A DNA stretch of 12,386 nucleotides from E44-bin32 sp041573795 (GCA_041573795.1 JBFFQB010000098.1:1-12386), one strand, 5' to 3'; shown: positions 1-6,594, counted from the stretch's first letter. Translations and numbers: made by a program. The notes: generated from the sequence alone by a model not told the origin.

Positions 1-959
1 ACAGAGGCAAAATTGAATAACCATTCGGCATCAGGAGTATAGAGGTTAACACAGCCATGGCTCATGGGCGTACCGAAGTTGCTATGCCAGTAGGTCCCAT
101 GAAGAGCATAGCCGCGGTAGAAATACATTGTGTAAGGTACATCTGGCAGGTAGTATCCTGGCCCTGCCATGTCCGTGGCAAATAATTTTATATAGACCCG
201 GAACTGACCGGTAACCGTTGGATGCGCACTCGTTCCGGTTGATACAAGGAAACTGCGGATTAGGTCTTCCCCCTCATAAGCGCTAACCCGCTGTGAGCTA
301 AGATCGATATCGATCCAACGTCCCTCCTTGATCATCTCCGCCTCACTCAAATCAAAAGATGCCAGATACCCACCCTGGTACTGCGTGGGTGTAGCAGTAG
401 GCGTGGATGTTGGTGTTTGCGTGGGCGTTGCGGTTGGCGTCGGAGTAGGGGTTGCTGTCGAAGTTGCAGTCGGAGTCAAGCTAGCCTTCAGCACCGGCTC
501 ACCAACAACTTGTGGCTCTAAGGCCATCGCCGGTACTCCGCCCATCCAGATCCAGATCACAATAAAGAGCGCAGCAGCGATCCCGAAGACGCGAGGGGAA
601 AACCATCTTCTTGATGCCACCGCTTCGAGGGATGAGGGTTGTGGGTAGAAAGATTCGGGTATCCTGGCTTGGCGAAGTACGCCTTCACGTTCAGAAGAAG
701 GGATCTTACGCACCAACCAGCGTATGGCTTTACGCGCAGAGGGATGCTTGGGATTGATTTCAAGCGCCCGGGCAACATAAGCCAACCCGGCTCTCGGCGA
801 GGAGACTCCCGCGAGCAATAGCCAGGCTTCCTCAAGCTCCGGATTCACCCTCACCGCAACGCGCGCAAGTCGTCGCGCCTCGACCGTTTGGCCTGATCGC
901 AGCGCTGCTCGAGCAGCGTTCATCGCCTCCCTGGCAGGGTCTAGTCCACGATCACTCAT
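1..959 (-). CDS. L,D-transpeptidase (YkuD domain), membrane-anchored, C-terminus cut by window edge
   Basis: This enzyme class makes L,D cross-links in peptidoglycan, or attaches proteins to it, outside the membrane. The frame is open from ATG at 959 to the left edge, giving 319 residues. The YkuD signature is clear: HGTYWH at 287-292, then SHGCVNL at 300-306, with catalytic Cys303, His301 and His287. Order of parts: an Ala/Arg/Leu-rich helical region (about 5-100) resembling TPR-like helices, one membrane segment (about 124-146), a Thr/Pro linker (162-192), and the catalytic domain from about 213. The N-terminal 120 residues should therefore be cytoplasmic. Only the last residues after the active site are missing. 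The start overlaps the stop of the amidase gene as ATGA, so the two are probably co-transcribed and translationally coupled. The enzyme family is certain from the motif; the role of the cytoplasmic part is not known. Confidence 0.93.
   Translation of the reverse strand, partial: MSDRGLDPAREAMNAARAALRSGQTVEARRLARVAVRVNPELEEAWLLLAGVSSPRAGLAYVARALEINPKHPSARKAIRWLVRKIPSSEREGVLRQARIPESFYPQPSSLEAVASRRWFSPRVFGIAAALFIVIWIWMGGVPAMALEPQVVGEPVLKASLTPTATSTATPTPTPTATPTQTPTSTPTATPTQYQGGYLASFDLSEAEMIKEGRWIDIDLSSQRVSAYEGEDLIRSFLVSTGTSAHPTVTGQFRVYIKLFATDMAGPGYYLPDVPYTMYFYRGYALHGTYWHSNFGTPMSHGCVNLYTPDAEWLFNFAS
384..476 (-). repeat. Thr/Pro low-complexity linker coding repeat
   Basis: This stretch inside the L,D-transpeptidase gene encodes residues 162-192, a run of T-P-T, T-A-T and T-Q-T units. 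In the DNA it is a degenerate short tandem array built on ACN CCN codons. The array makes a long valine/glycine frame on the plus strand that is not a gene. Such linkers are typical of extracytoplasmic spacers between a membrane anchor and a surface domain, and the array could vary in length by slippage. Confidence 0.8.
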
Positions 960-1762
960 GGCTGTGTTGCCCCTGGTAAGGCAGCGGGTTCGTTGTTAAC
1001 ACAACACAAGATACCGTCCGCAATGCCGCGCGCGGCCACCTCCGGTTCAGAGGTCAAGAAATCTCGATCAAGGTAAAGAAATCCGGTTTCAATGAGTGCG
1101 GCAGGCGTCTGACTATGAATTTCTCGAAAGGTGTGATATTCGGTCATATCGCGAGTGATACTGCCCTGATGAAAGTACAGGTCGGTTGCTCTTCCGTAGC
1201 GATCGATGAGGCAATCGACCAGTCGCTGTGAGCGATCTGGCACCACGGTATCTCGAGCACTCGCAACCTTGAAACCCGTTGCCAGATCATTGATCGGGAG
1301 ACAGGAATCAGCATGTATCGAGACCAGGGCAACAGCCTCGTATTCAAAGAGGCGCGCATCGAACTCTTCGAACATATCGACCTGCAGACCCGCTGCATCC
1401 AGGGCCCGCACCACCCGATCCCCGATCTCTTGGTTCACAACGAGCTCCGTTAATCCATCGTCACAGGTCGAACCGGGATCCTCAATCCCTGTGTCGGGAT
1501 TAATGCCCAGGTGACCGACCACGATTCCGATCTTCAACGGCTCATCGCCTGCAGGCGCCACAAGCTGAGGCGGCAGCGAGGCCTGTTCTGGATCAGCTTC
1601 GAAAAGTCGGGCCATTTGGTTGGCTAACTCGCCCGGGCTTAGACTGGCAGGGGTCCAAGCGGTAAACAGGGTCGCGAGAATGGCCGCTACGCCAAGCGTG
1701 ATTCCAATCTGACGCATGGCTTTCCTGGCAGTAGGGTTGGATGGTTGCCTGGGTTCACGCAT
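956..1762 (-). CDS. N-acetylmuramoyl-L-alanine amidase (Amidase_3-like), membrane-anchored
   Basis: This is a zinc amidase predicted to cleave the lactyl-Ala bond of peptidoglycan outside the cell. With the start at 1762 it has 268 residues: a basic N-terminus, a hydrophobic anchor or uncleaved signal at about 18-36, a short spacer, and the catalytic domain from about 76. The usual Amidase_3 ligands are present: His84 in VVGHLG, Glu106 in LTELVVN, His150 in VSIHADSC, and the catalytic Glu225 in ALIETGF. The first loop reads GHLG.NPDTG..DPG rather than the common GHGG, so it has a small insertion. The frame is open up to 1903, but an extended -10 sequence at 1802-1810 would start transcription near 1795, which argues for 1762. 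An internal ATG at 1717 preceded by AGGAAA is the alternative. Its stop overlaps the start of the downstream L,D-transpeptidase gene by four bases, making a two-gene wall-remodelling operon. Confidence 0.88.
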   Translation of the reverse strand: MREPRQPSNPTARKAMRQIGITLGVAAILATLFTAWTPASLSPGELANQMARLFEADPEQASLPPQLVAPAGDEPLKIGIVVGHLGINPDTGIEDPGSTCDDGLTELVVNQEIGDRVVRALDAAGLQVDMFEEFDARLFEYEAVALVSIHADSCLPINDLATGFKVASARDTVVPDRSQRLVDCLIDRYGRATDLYFHQGSITRDMTEYHTFREIHSQTPAALIETGFLYLDRDFLTSEPEVAARGIADGILCCVNNEPAALPGATQP

Positions 1763-1801
1763 TATCTGTTTCCAGGTACCCCCTAGAATGAGGTGGATGT
1801 C

Positions 1802-1810
1802 ATTATAGCA
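1802..1810 (-). promoter_or_regulatory. Putative extended -10 promoter of the amidase/transpeptidase operon
   Basis: On the minus strand the bases read TGCTATAAT, a perfect extended -10 element. No good -35 lies 16-18 bases upstream, which is tolerated for extended -10 promoters. Transcription would begin near 1795 and leave about 33 untranslated bases before the ATG at 1762. Confidence 0.5.
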
Positions 1811-1885
1811 GTGCAAGTCAAGGGAAATATAGGTGACCCCGGTCCTTTCGTTAGATGCAGGAAACCCGACCGCTGACCTGCTCCC

Positions 1886-1913
1886 TTGACGTGCCGCGCT
1901 CAACCATTATAAT
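1886..1913 (+). promoter_or_regulatory. Putative sigma-70 promoter of the cysteine cluster
   Basis: TTGACG at 1886-1891 and TATAAT at 1908-1913 are separated by 16 bases, close to the bacterial housekeeping consensus. Transcription would start near 1920, about 37 bases before the cysM-like ATG at 1957. The core ATTATAAT is a palindrome, so a -10 also reads TATAAT on the minus strand. Confidence 0.6.
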
Positions 1914-1956
1914 AAACATGAATTTATTCATAATTATTCTGGACTTGCGGTGGTAG

Positions 1957-2904
1957 ATGGAAACCCAACCCTCAGTTAAATATCCTGCGACAAGCGATAA
2001 TTCATCAGGAAGTATGATCCTGTCTCAAGTTGGAAACACGCCACTCATTTCCTTAAACTCCATTTTCGCAGAGCTTGCAATAAAACTATATGGGAAGGCG
2101 GAATGGTACAACCCCGGCGGCTCTGTTAAAGACCGTCCTGCGGCAAGAATTCTTCGAAACGCCATCGCTTCCGGAGAGCTCAGCGATGGAAAGATCTTCC
2201 TGGATTCAACCTCGGGAAATATGGGTATCGCCTATGCTACCCTCGGTGCTGCTCTGCGCATACCTGTTCACCTCGTCATCCCAGGAAATGCCGGCCCTGA
2301 AAGGCTAAACCGATTGCAGGCGTTAGGTGCACATCTTACGCTTTCGGATCCCCTCGAAGGGTCGGATGGCGCCCATGAAGTTGCCGCGGCAATGGTGGCG
2401 AGTGATCCCGATCGGTATTATTTTGCGGATCAATATAATAATAATGCCAATGTGGAAGCACATTTTGAAAGTACAGGCCCAGAGATCTGGGCACAAACCC
2501 ACGGTGAAATCACACATTTTATTGCTGGCATGGGGACAACCGGAACGATGACGGGAACGGGGAGATATCTCAAACAGCAAAACCCCGCTATCCGCCTAAT
2601 CGCGGTACAACCGGATAGCCCGTTGCATGGCCTGGAGGGGTTGAAGCATCTCGCCACAAGTCCAACACCGGGGATCTTTGACGAAAGCGTACCGGATGAG
2701 ACCATTGCAGTTGGCACAGAGGAAACCTACGCGCTCCTGCGATTCCTCGCTACAACACAAGGGCTTCTGCTTGGCATCTCTTCTGGGGCAGCGCTGGTTG
2801 GTGCGAGTAAGCTCTGCGCAGGCCTGGCATATGCCAATGTTGTGGTGATCCTGCCTGATTCTGGGGTGAAGTACCTTTCGCAACCCTTCTGGGGGAAAAA
2901 ATGA
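1957..2904 (+). CDS. cysM: CysM-like PLP-dependent cysteine synthase
   Basis: This fold-type II PLP enzyme (315 residues) forms cysteine by replacing the leaving group of an activated serine with sulfide or a protein thiocarboxylate. Visible motifs: NPGGSVKDR with the Schiff-base Lys58, the substrate loop STSGN (84-88), the phosphate-binding loop GMGTTGT (191-197), and GISSGAA (273-279) near the PLP nitrogen. The protein ends GVKYLSQPFWGKK, slightly shorter than mycobacterial CysM. The neighbours are decisive: a Mec-like JAMM protease, a CysO-like carrier and a MoeZ-like activator follow, so by analogy with Mycobacterium the sulfur donor is inferred to be carrier thiocarboxylate and the substrate possibly O-phosphoserine. 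The region that should hold the phosphoserine-selecting arginine reads HGLEGLKHL, with Lys230 the only Lys or Arg in it, so substrate choice is open. The stop overlaps the next start as ATGA. Confidence 0.9.
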   Translation: METQPSVKYPATSDNSSGSMILSQVGNTPLISLNSIFAELAIKLYGKAEWYNPGGSVKDRPAARILRNAIASGELSDGKIFLDSTSGNMGIAYATLGAALRIPVHLVIPGNAGPERLNRLQALGAHLTLSDPLEGSDGAHEVAAAMVASDPDRYYFADQYNNNANVEAHFESTGPEIWAQTHGEITHFIAGMGTTGTMTGTGRYLKQQNPAIRLIAVQPDSPLHGLEGLKHLATSPTPGIFDESVPDETIAVGTEETYALLRFLATTQGLLLGISSGAALVGASKLCAGLAYANVVVILPDSGVKYLSQPFWGKK

Positions 2905-3338
2905 AACTACGACTAACTCCCGAGATCCTCCGGCGAATGGAACAGCACGGCGAAACAAGCTATCCACAGGAAGGCGCCGGCGTCCTTTTCGGTAGCATTC
3001 GGAATGGCGTGACAGAAGTGGTAGATCTCATGATCATGAGCAACACCTTCGATGAAAGCCAACGACACAGACGCTACATGATTGATGCGCGTGGGATGAT
3101 GAAAGCCGAATTGGCCGCTGAAGCCTCGGATTTGGAAGTTGTAGGAATTTTCCATTCCCATCCAGATCACCCGGCACAACCCTCTGCCTATGATCTTGAG
3201 AATTCTCTGCCCTGGTATGCCTATATCATAACCAGCGTTCTCGCCGGAAAAGCTACGAAGAGTCGGGCTTGGCGCCTTCAAGAAGATCGCCAAAGTTTTA
3301 TTGAAATCGAGCTAATGCTGCATCAAGCTGAGGCATAG
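2901..3338 (+). CDS. mec: JAMM/MPN+ metalloprotease, Mec-like (CysO-cysteine hydrolase)
   Basis: A compact JAMM protein of 145 residues. The zinc site is complete: Glu24 in YPQEGAGVLFG, then HSHP with His85 and His87, Ser95, and Asp98, which gives the exact H-x-H-x10-D spacing. In Mycobacterium tuberculosis the homologue Mec releases cysteine from the C-terminus of the carrier CysO after CysM has joined them. Here the gene sits between the CysM-like and CysO-like genes, sharing ATGA with the first and lying two bases before the second, so all three should be made together in the cytoplasm. GGGGGA upstream of 2901 serves as ribosome binding site. Because the neighbouring carrier has residues beyond its Gly-Gly, this protease may also trim the carrier precursor, as QbsD and HcyD do in other systems; that second role is inference. 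Confidence 0.88.
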   Translation: MKLRLTPEILRRMEQHGETSYPQEGAGVLFGSIRNGVTEVVDLMIMSNTFDESQRHRRYMIDARGMMKAELAAEASDLEVVGIFHSHPDHPAQPSAYDLENSLPWYAYIITSVLAGKATKSRAWRLQEDRQSFIEIELMLHQAEA

Positions 3339-3340
3339 AT

Positions 3341-3637
3341 ATGACCCTGATCCGCATTCCCACACCCTTACGATCCTACACCGATGGCACCAAGGAAGTT
3401 GAAGTGTCTGGCGACACAGTGGCATCCGCCTTGGAGTCGCTTGCGCAACGCCATCCAAGCGTCCGGCCTCATCTATTTGATGAGCGAGGAATTTTACGCT
3501 CCTACGTGAACCTCTTCGTCAACGATGAAGATATTCGTCAACTCCAAGGATACGAGACGCCGATAACTGAGGGTGATCGAATCATGATCATCCCGAGCAT
3601 TGCTGGTGGCGTCGCAACCAGGGCACAACGCATATAA
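3341..3637 (+). CDS. cysO: CysO/MoaD-like ubiquitin-fold sulfur carrier with C-terminal extension
   Basis: A 98-residue beta-grasp sulfur carrier resembling mycobacterial CysO, including the stretch NLFVNDEDIR (57-66) and the end IIPSIAGG (83-90). In this family the terminal glycine is adenylated and converted to a thiocarboxylate that donates sulfur. Normally the protein ends at GG. Here the frame continues with VATRAQRI before TAA at 3635, so Gly90 is not terminal in the primary product. The DNA is unambiguous at this point (GGT GGC GTC GCA). Function as a carrier would need removal of eight residues, and the adjacent JAMM protease is a reasonable agent. GAGG about 10 bases upstream provides the ribosome binding site, inside the end of the mec-like gene. 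A MoaD role in molybdopterin synthesis is less likely given the neighbours. Confidence 0.88.
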   Translation: MTLIRIPTPLRSYTDGTKEVEVSGDTVASALESLAQRHPSVRPHLFDERGILRSYVNLFVNDEDIRQLQGYETPITEGDRIMIIPSIAGGVATRAQRI

Positions 3638-3641
3638 TATC

Positions 3642-3666
3642 GTTCTGCGCCGGTACGGCGCTGAAC
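3642..3666. repeat. Interrupted palindrome in the cysO-moeZ gap
   Basis: GTTC, one T, GCGCC, the five bases GGTAC, then GGCGC, T and GAAC form a stem with a single T:T mismatch. No T run follows, so it is not a standard terminator. A second possible short stem, CCTCC at 3682-3686 with GGAGG at 3696-3700, lies downstream. It could be an RNA processing or partial termination site within the cluster, or an operator. Confidence 0.45.
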
Positions 3667-3745
3667 AGCCTTGAATCGGCACCTCCGGAAGCCAGGGAGG
3701 CCTTGCCAACCCTCAGGACGTAGGTTTACTCGCTCGAGGTCAGTG

Positions 3746-4918
3746 ATGAATAGTACCCAATCGCAATCAACCGCTCTATCGCACGCTGAAATTATGCGCT
3801 ACTCGCGGCATCTACTCATGCCTGAAGTCGGTCTGGAGGGGCAACAGAGGCTGAAGGAGTCCTCCGTGTTGATTATAGGCACGGGAGGGCTAGGTTCCCC
3901 TGTTTCAATGTACCTGGCTGCTGCCGGTGTTGGCCGCCTGGGTTTGGTTGACTATGACATTGTTGACTATACCAACCTTCAGCGCCAGATTGTGCATGGA
4001 ACCTCGCGTCTGGGGGATCGAAAAGTAGAATCTGCAAGGGCACGTTTGCTCGACATCAATCCTGACATTCAGGTTGAAATCTTTGATGAAGCCTTCACCT
4101 CTTCGAACGCATTCGATATTGCCGAAGGATTTGATTTGATTGTCGACGGAACAGATAATTTCCCTACAAGGTACCTGGTGAACGACGTCTGCGTACTTAC
4201 GGGAAAGCCCAATGTGTATGGCTCGATTTTCCGGTTCGAGGGCCAGCTCAGCGTTTTCTGGGCTGAGAAAGGGCCATGCTACCGCTGCCTCTTCCCGGAA
4301 CCACCACCACCAGGATTGGTGCCCTCATGTGCGGAAGGTGGTGTCTTTGGCGTACTCCCCGGAACGATCGGAACGCTGCAAGCAACAGAAGCCATAAAAC
4401 TACTGCTCGGCATAGGTGAACCTATGATCGGCACCTTGCTGTTATTCGACGCGCTCGAAATGCGGTTCGACCAGGTGAAATTACATAAAAACCCCAACTG
4501 CAAGATTTGCTCGTCCGAACCGGAGATTACAGCCCTGATCGATTACGAAGCCTTCTGTGGGGTTCCTGGGCATGACAATGGCGAAGCTCGATTAGAAGCC
4601 GAGTGGGAAATATCTGCCCCGGCATTAGCGGAGTTATTGGCGTCTCAGGTAAAGGTGCGTCTAATTGACGTACGCGAACCGCACGAACTCCAGATATCCG
4701 CCCTAACGCAGGCTGAGTTGATCCCGTTAGGGGCGCTTGCTGCCCGGATGCACGAGCTTGATAGTGCCGAATCAATCGTACTGATGTGCAAATCCGGAAC
4801 TCGCTCGGCGCGCGCCCTTGAATTGCTCGCTGGCGCTGGTTTCCGTAAGCTGAAAAATCTTCGTGGGGGAATCAATGCCTGGGCAGCTGAAGTTGACACA
4901 AGCTTGCCAATCTACTGA
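3746..4918 (+). CDS. moeZ: MoeZ-type adenylyltransferase/sulfurtransferase (ThiF/MoeB domain plus rhodanese)
   Basis: A 390-residue E1-like enzyme that activates a sulfur carrier C-terminus as an acyl-adenylate and then sulfurates it. The ThiF/MoeB domain shows the nucleotide loop GTGGLG (45-50), DGTDN (134-138), a conserved Cys195 in PSCAEGG, and a zinc site from Cys178/Cys181 and Cys252/Cys255. The rhodanese domain (about 285-390) has the active loop CKSGTR with Cys348, which would carry the persulfide. This is the architecture of mycobacterial MoeZ. The frame is open back to 3671, but the ATG at 3746 has GAGG six bases upstream and gives the usual N-terminus, so it is preferred. It lies 108 bases after the carrier gene and presumably acts on that carrier; it may also serve MoaD or ThiS proteins encoded elsewhere. 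Confidence 0.93.
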   Translation: MNSTQSQSTALSHAEIMRYSRHLLMPEVGLEGQQRLKESSVLIIGTGGLGSPVSMYLAAAGVGRLGLVDYDIVDYTNLQRQIVHGTSRLGDRKVESARARLLDINPDIQVEIFDEAFTSSNAFDIAEGFDLIVDGTDNFPTRYLVNDVCVLTGKPNVYGSIFRFEGQLSVFWAEKGPCYRCLFPEPPPPGLVPSCAEGGVFGVLPGTIGTLQATEAIKLLLGIGEPMIGTLLLFDALEMRFDQVKLHKNPNCKICSSEPEITALIDYEAFCGVPGHDNGEARLEAEWEISAPALAELLASQVKVRLIDVREPHELQISALTQAELIPLGALAARMHELDSAESIVLMCKSGTRSARALELLAGAGFRKLKNLRGGINAWAAEVDTSLPIY

Positions 4919-5015
4919 TACTTTGATCGTTGATCGACCGCCCTTGACTCATCAAGCTTCTGCGCGGATTTCATCTGGATTAAAATCTGCTGTACTCTTC
5001 TTGCCAAATGTCTTC

Positions 5016-6386
5016 ATGAATCAATCCTATCGACGCGCGCCACGGAAGCTGATTACGAAATCAATATTCGTTGGACTGCTTTGGCTTACACCCACGTTAG
5101 TTTCTTGTGGTCGTATCCCGTCAGTCGAGGTAGCACCTGCCTCTCCCACTTCAATTCCGGCAGAGACCCCGTCCCCTTCGACATCACCTACACCCGAATT
5201 TACGCTGGCGGTTAGGGATATCCACTGGTTCAGATCCTCCAATTTGGTCCCATGGGAGTTAGTGGGTATTGTTGAAAATTTAGAAGCATTCCCCGTTGAA
5301 AATGTTGAACTGATACTGTCCGCACCACAGCTTGAGAATCCACCTGCGTTCCCGCACACACTCAAGACCATTCCTGCAGTGATCCAACCCTCATCACAGG
5401 CGATGTTTCATACCACCCTGGCTGATATTCAGTCTGAAGTCGAGTTTTCGTTTTCGTACTCAGCGCAAAGGGCAGATGCTCGCCCTCCGACACCGGTCCG
5501 GGTTGAAGTCTTAGAATCGCGGCAATTGACTGACGGACGCTTAGAAATCCTGGGGGAGGTTGAAAATCAGGGAGATCACCTGCTCCACCTGTACGAGCTA
5601 CAGTTACTATTCTACGATCAGGGGGGGATCCCGCTCGGAGTTGCCACCAGCGAGCATGTGTTGCCCTCTCTCGCCCCGCAAAGCAGTAACCCTTTTAGCG
5701 CCTCTCTAGATACCCCGATTAAGTTCGATTCTTGGGAAGCCTTTGTTGATATCGCGCCTGAGCTCCTACCACCAAGCTCCCCACTGATCCTTACAGACAC
5801 GTTCACCACCGAGCACACCCATCAGGGTGGAATCTTTTTTATGGGAGAAGTTGAAAACAAGGGGGTTACACCCTGGTGGCTGGTCATTGATCTGATTTAT
5901 TCCTTAGAAGGAGATCTCCTCGGCCTGGACACAATCAACTTGCCCTTCCCGATCCTGCCGCAAGAGCGTATACCATTCGTGATCGATCCTGCTCAGGCAC
6001 TCCCATACGAGTTATTAGATTCAATCCCGGGTGACCAATTGGATATTCAGATCACGGTTGACCCCTGGAAAACGCTTCCCACTGTCGATCCCTGGGTCTC
6101 CCTTCCCGTCACTATCACACAAATCGAACAAATTGGGAGCAGGGTATACCTGCGTGGGAAATTCGAAAACTCATTCGAGCTGCCGATTTCGAATCCAGCA
6201 GTTTTCATCCAGATTCTGGATGTGTTTGGAAAGACCAGAGCTTCGGGGTGGACAGATCCTCTGGCAATGCTTGAACCTGGAGCGGATCAAACATTTGATC
6301 TCAACCTACTGATTCCCGAGGATCTTAACTTCAACCTGGCTGAATTTGACATTCGTTCTTTTGGTTTGCTGGCTACAAGGGATTAG
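5016..6386 (+). CDS. FxLYD-type repeat lipoprotein, function unknown
   Basis: I do not recognise a specific function. With the start at 5016 the protein has 456 residues. It begins with a basic N-terminus, a hydrophobic segment (about 16-29) and a lipobox LVSC, so Cys31 should be lipidated and the protein anchored on the outer face of the membrane. A Pro/Ser/Thr spacer (about 37-61) follows. The rest consists of four diverged beta-rich repeats of about 70-95 residues, each with a shared motif: GIVENLEAFPVENVEL (84), GEVENQG (180), GEVENKG (277) and GKFENSFELP (381). This resembles FxLYD domains common on Gram-positive and Chloroflexota surfaces. The frame is open back to 4863, inside moeZ, but only 5016 places the signal sequence at the N-terminus; the ribosome binding site is weak. 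It stands 97 bases after moeZ and is followed by a terminator; a role with either neighbour is not evident. Confidence 0.8.
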   Translation: MNQSYRRAPRKLITKSIFVGLLWLTPTLVSCGRIPSVEVAPASPTSIPAETPSPSTSPTPEFTLAVRDIHWFRSSNLVPWELVGIVENLEAFPVENVELILSAPQLENPPAFPHTLKTIPAVIQPSSQAMFHTTLADIQSEVEFSFSYSAQRADARPPTPVRVEVLESRQLTDGRLEILGEVENQGDHLLHLYELQLLFYDQGGIPLGVATSEHVLPSLAPQSSNPFSASLDTPIKFDSWEAFVDIAPELLPPSSPLILTDTFTTEHTHQGGIFFMGEVENKGVTPWWLVIDLIYSLEGDLLGLDTINLPFPILPQERIPFVIDPAQALPYELLDSIPGDQLDIQITVDPWKTLPTVDPWVSLPVTITQIEQIGSRVYLRGKFENSFELPISNPAVFIQILDVFGKTRASGWTDPLAMLEPGADQTFDLNLLIPEDLNFNLAEFDIRSFGLLATRD

Positions 6387-6470
6387 CTACACACGAAAAG
6401 ATACGCTTGGGCTGTTTGCTCAGGATAACTATGATAGGGTAGAAGTGAGCGATGAATCGATCAGACCTTT

Positions 6471-6479
6471 TGATATAAT
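6471..6479 (+). promoter_or_regulatory. Putative extended -10 promoter upstream of the pdh operon
   Basis: TGATATAAT is a perfect extended -10 (TGN plus TATAAT). No recognisable -35 lies 16-18 bases upstream. Transcription would begin near 6486, exactly at the first base of a GC-rich hairpin, and leave an untranslated leader of about 109 bases before the E1 alpha ATG at 6595. Confidence 0.5.
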
Positions 6480-6485
6480 GAAATC

Positions 6486-6508
6486 GCCCCGTTGATTCGG
6501 GGCCTTTT
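6486..6508 (+). terminator. Intrinsic terminator after the lipoprotein gene
   Basis: GCCCCG at 6486-6491 pairs perfectly with CGGGGC at 6498-6503 across a TTGATT loop and is followed by CTTTT. It lies 100 bases after the lipoprotein stop. It also sits at the predicted 5' end of the pdh transcript, so the same hairpin may cap that mRNA. Confidence 0.7.
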
Positions 6509-6511
6509 AGT

Positions 6512-6570
6512 GAGCGCGAAACCCATCCCGACAGCTGGGAGGCAAGTATAAAGCCAAAGGTGAATGCTCC
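6512..6570 (+). other. Possible structured RNA leader of the pdh operon
   Basis: The leader can be drawn as a small junction: an outer stem GAGC (6512-6515) with GCTC (6566-6569), an inner stem TCCC (6526-6529) with GGGA (6537-6540), and GGC (6541-6543) with GCC (6553-6555). The stems are short and could arise by chance. It does not match the riboswitch classes I can recall well enough to name one. Confidence 0.2.
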
Positions 6571-6594
6571 TTAGAACGTATTTTGGGAGAAATC

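Noticed and set aside
328..648. Plus-strand frame with a valine/glycine repeat
   Set aside because: It is the antisense shadow of the Thr/Pro linker of the L,D-transpeptidase, which has the full YkuD signature on the minus strand.
1763..1903. Upstream extension of the amidase reading frame
   Set aside because: The extra 47 residues look like translated intergenic sequence and would place a soluble stretch before the membrane anchor. A minus-strand promoter at 1802-1810 lies inside it.
3671..3745. Upstream start for the MoeZ-like protein
   Set aside because: The added 25 residues are basic and unlike the family, and the ATG at 3746 has a good GAGG site.
4944..4980. TTGACT as a -35 for the lipoprotein gene
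   Set aside because: No acceptable -10 is found 16-18 bases downstream; the only AT-rich stretch is too far away.
4863..5015. Upstream start for the lipoprotein, overlapping moeZ
   Set aside because: It would bury the signal sequence and lipobox more than 50 residues inside the protein.
6512..6570. Cyclic-di-GMP, thiamine or other known riboswitch before pdhA
   Set aside because: I compared the conserved cores I remember and found no adequate match, so only a generic structured-leader candidate is reported.
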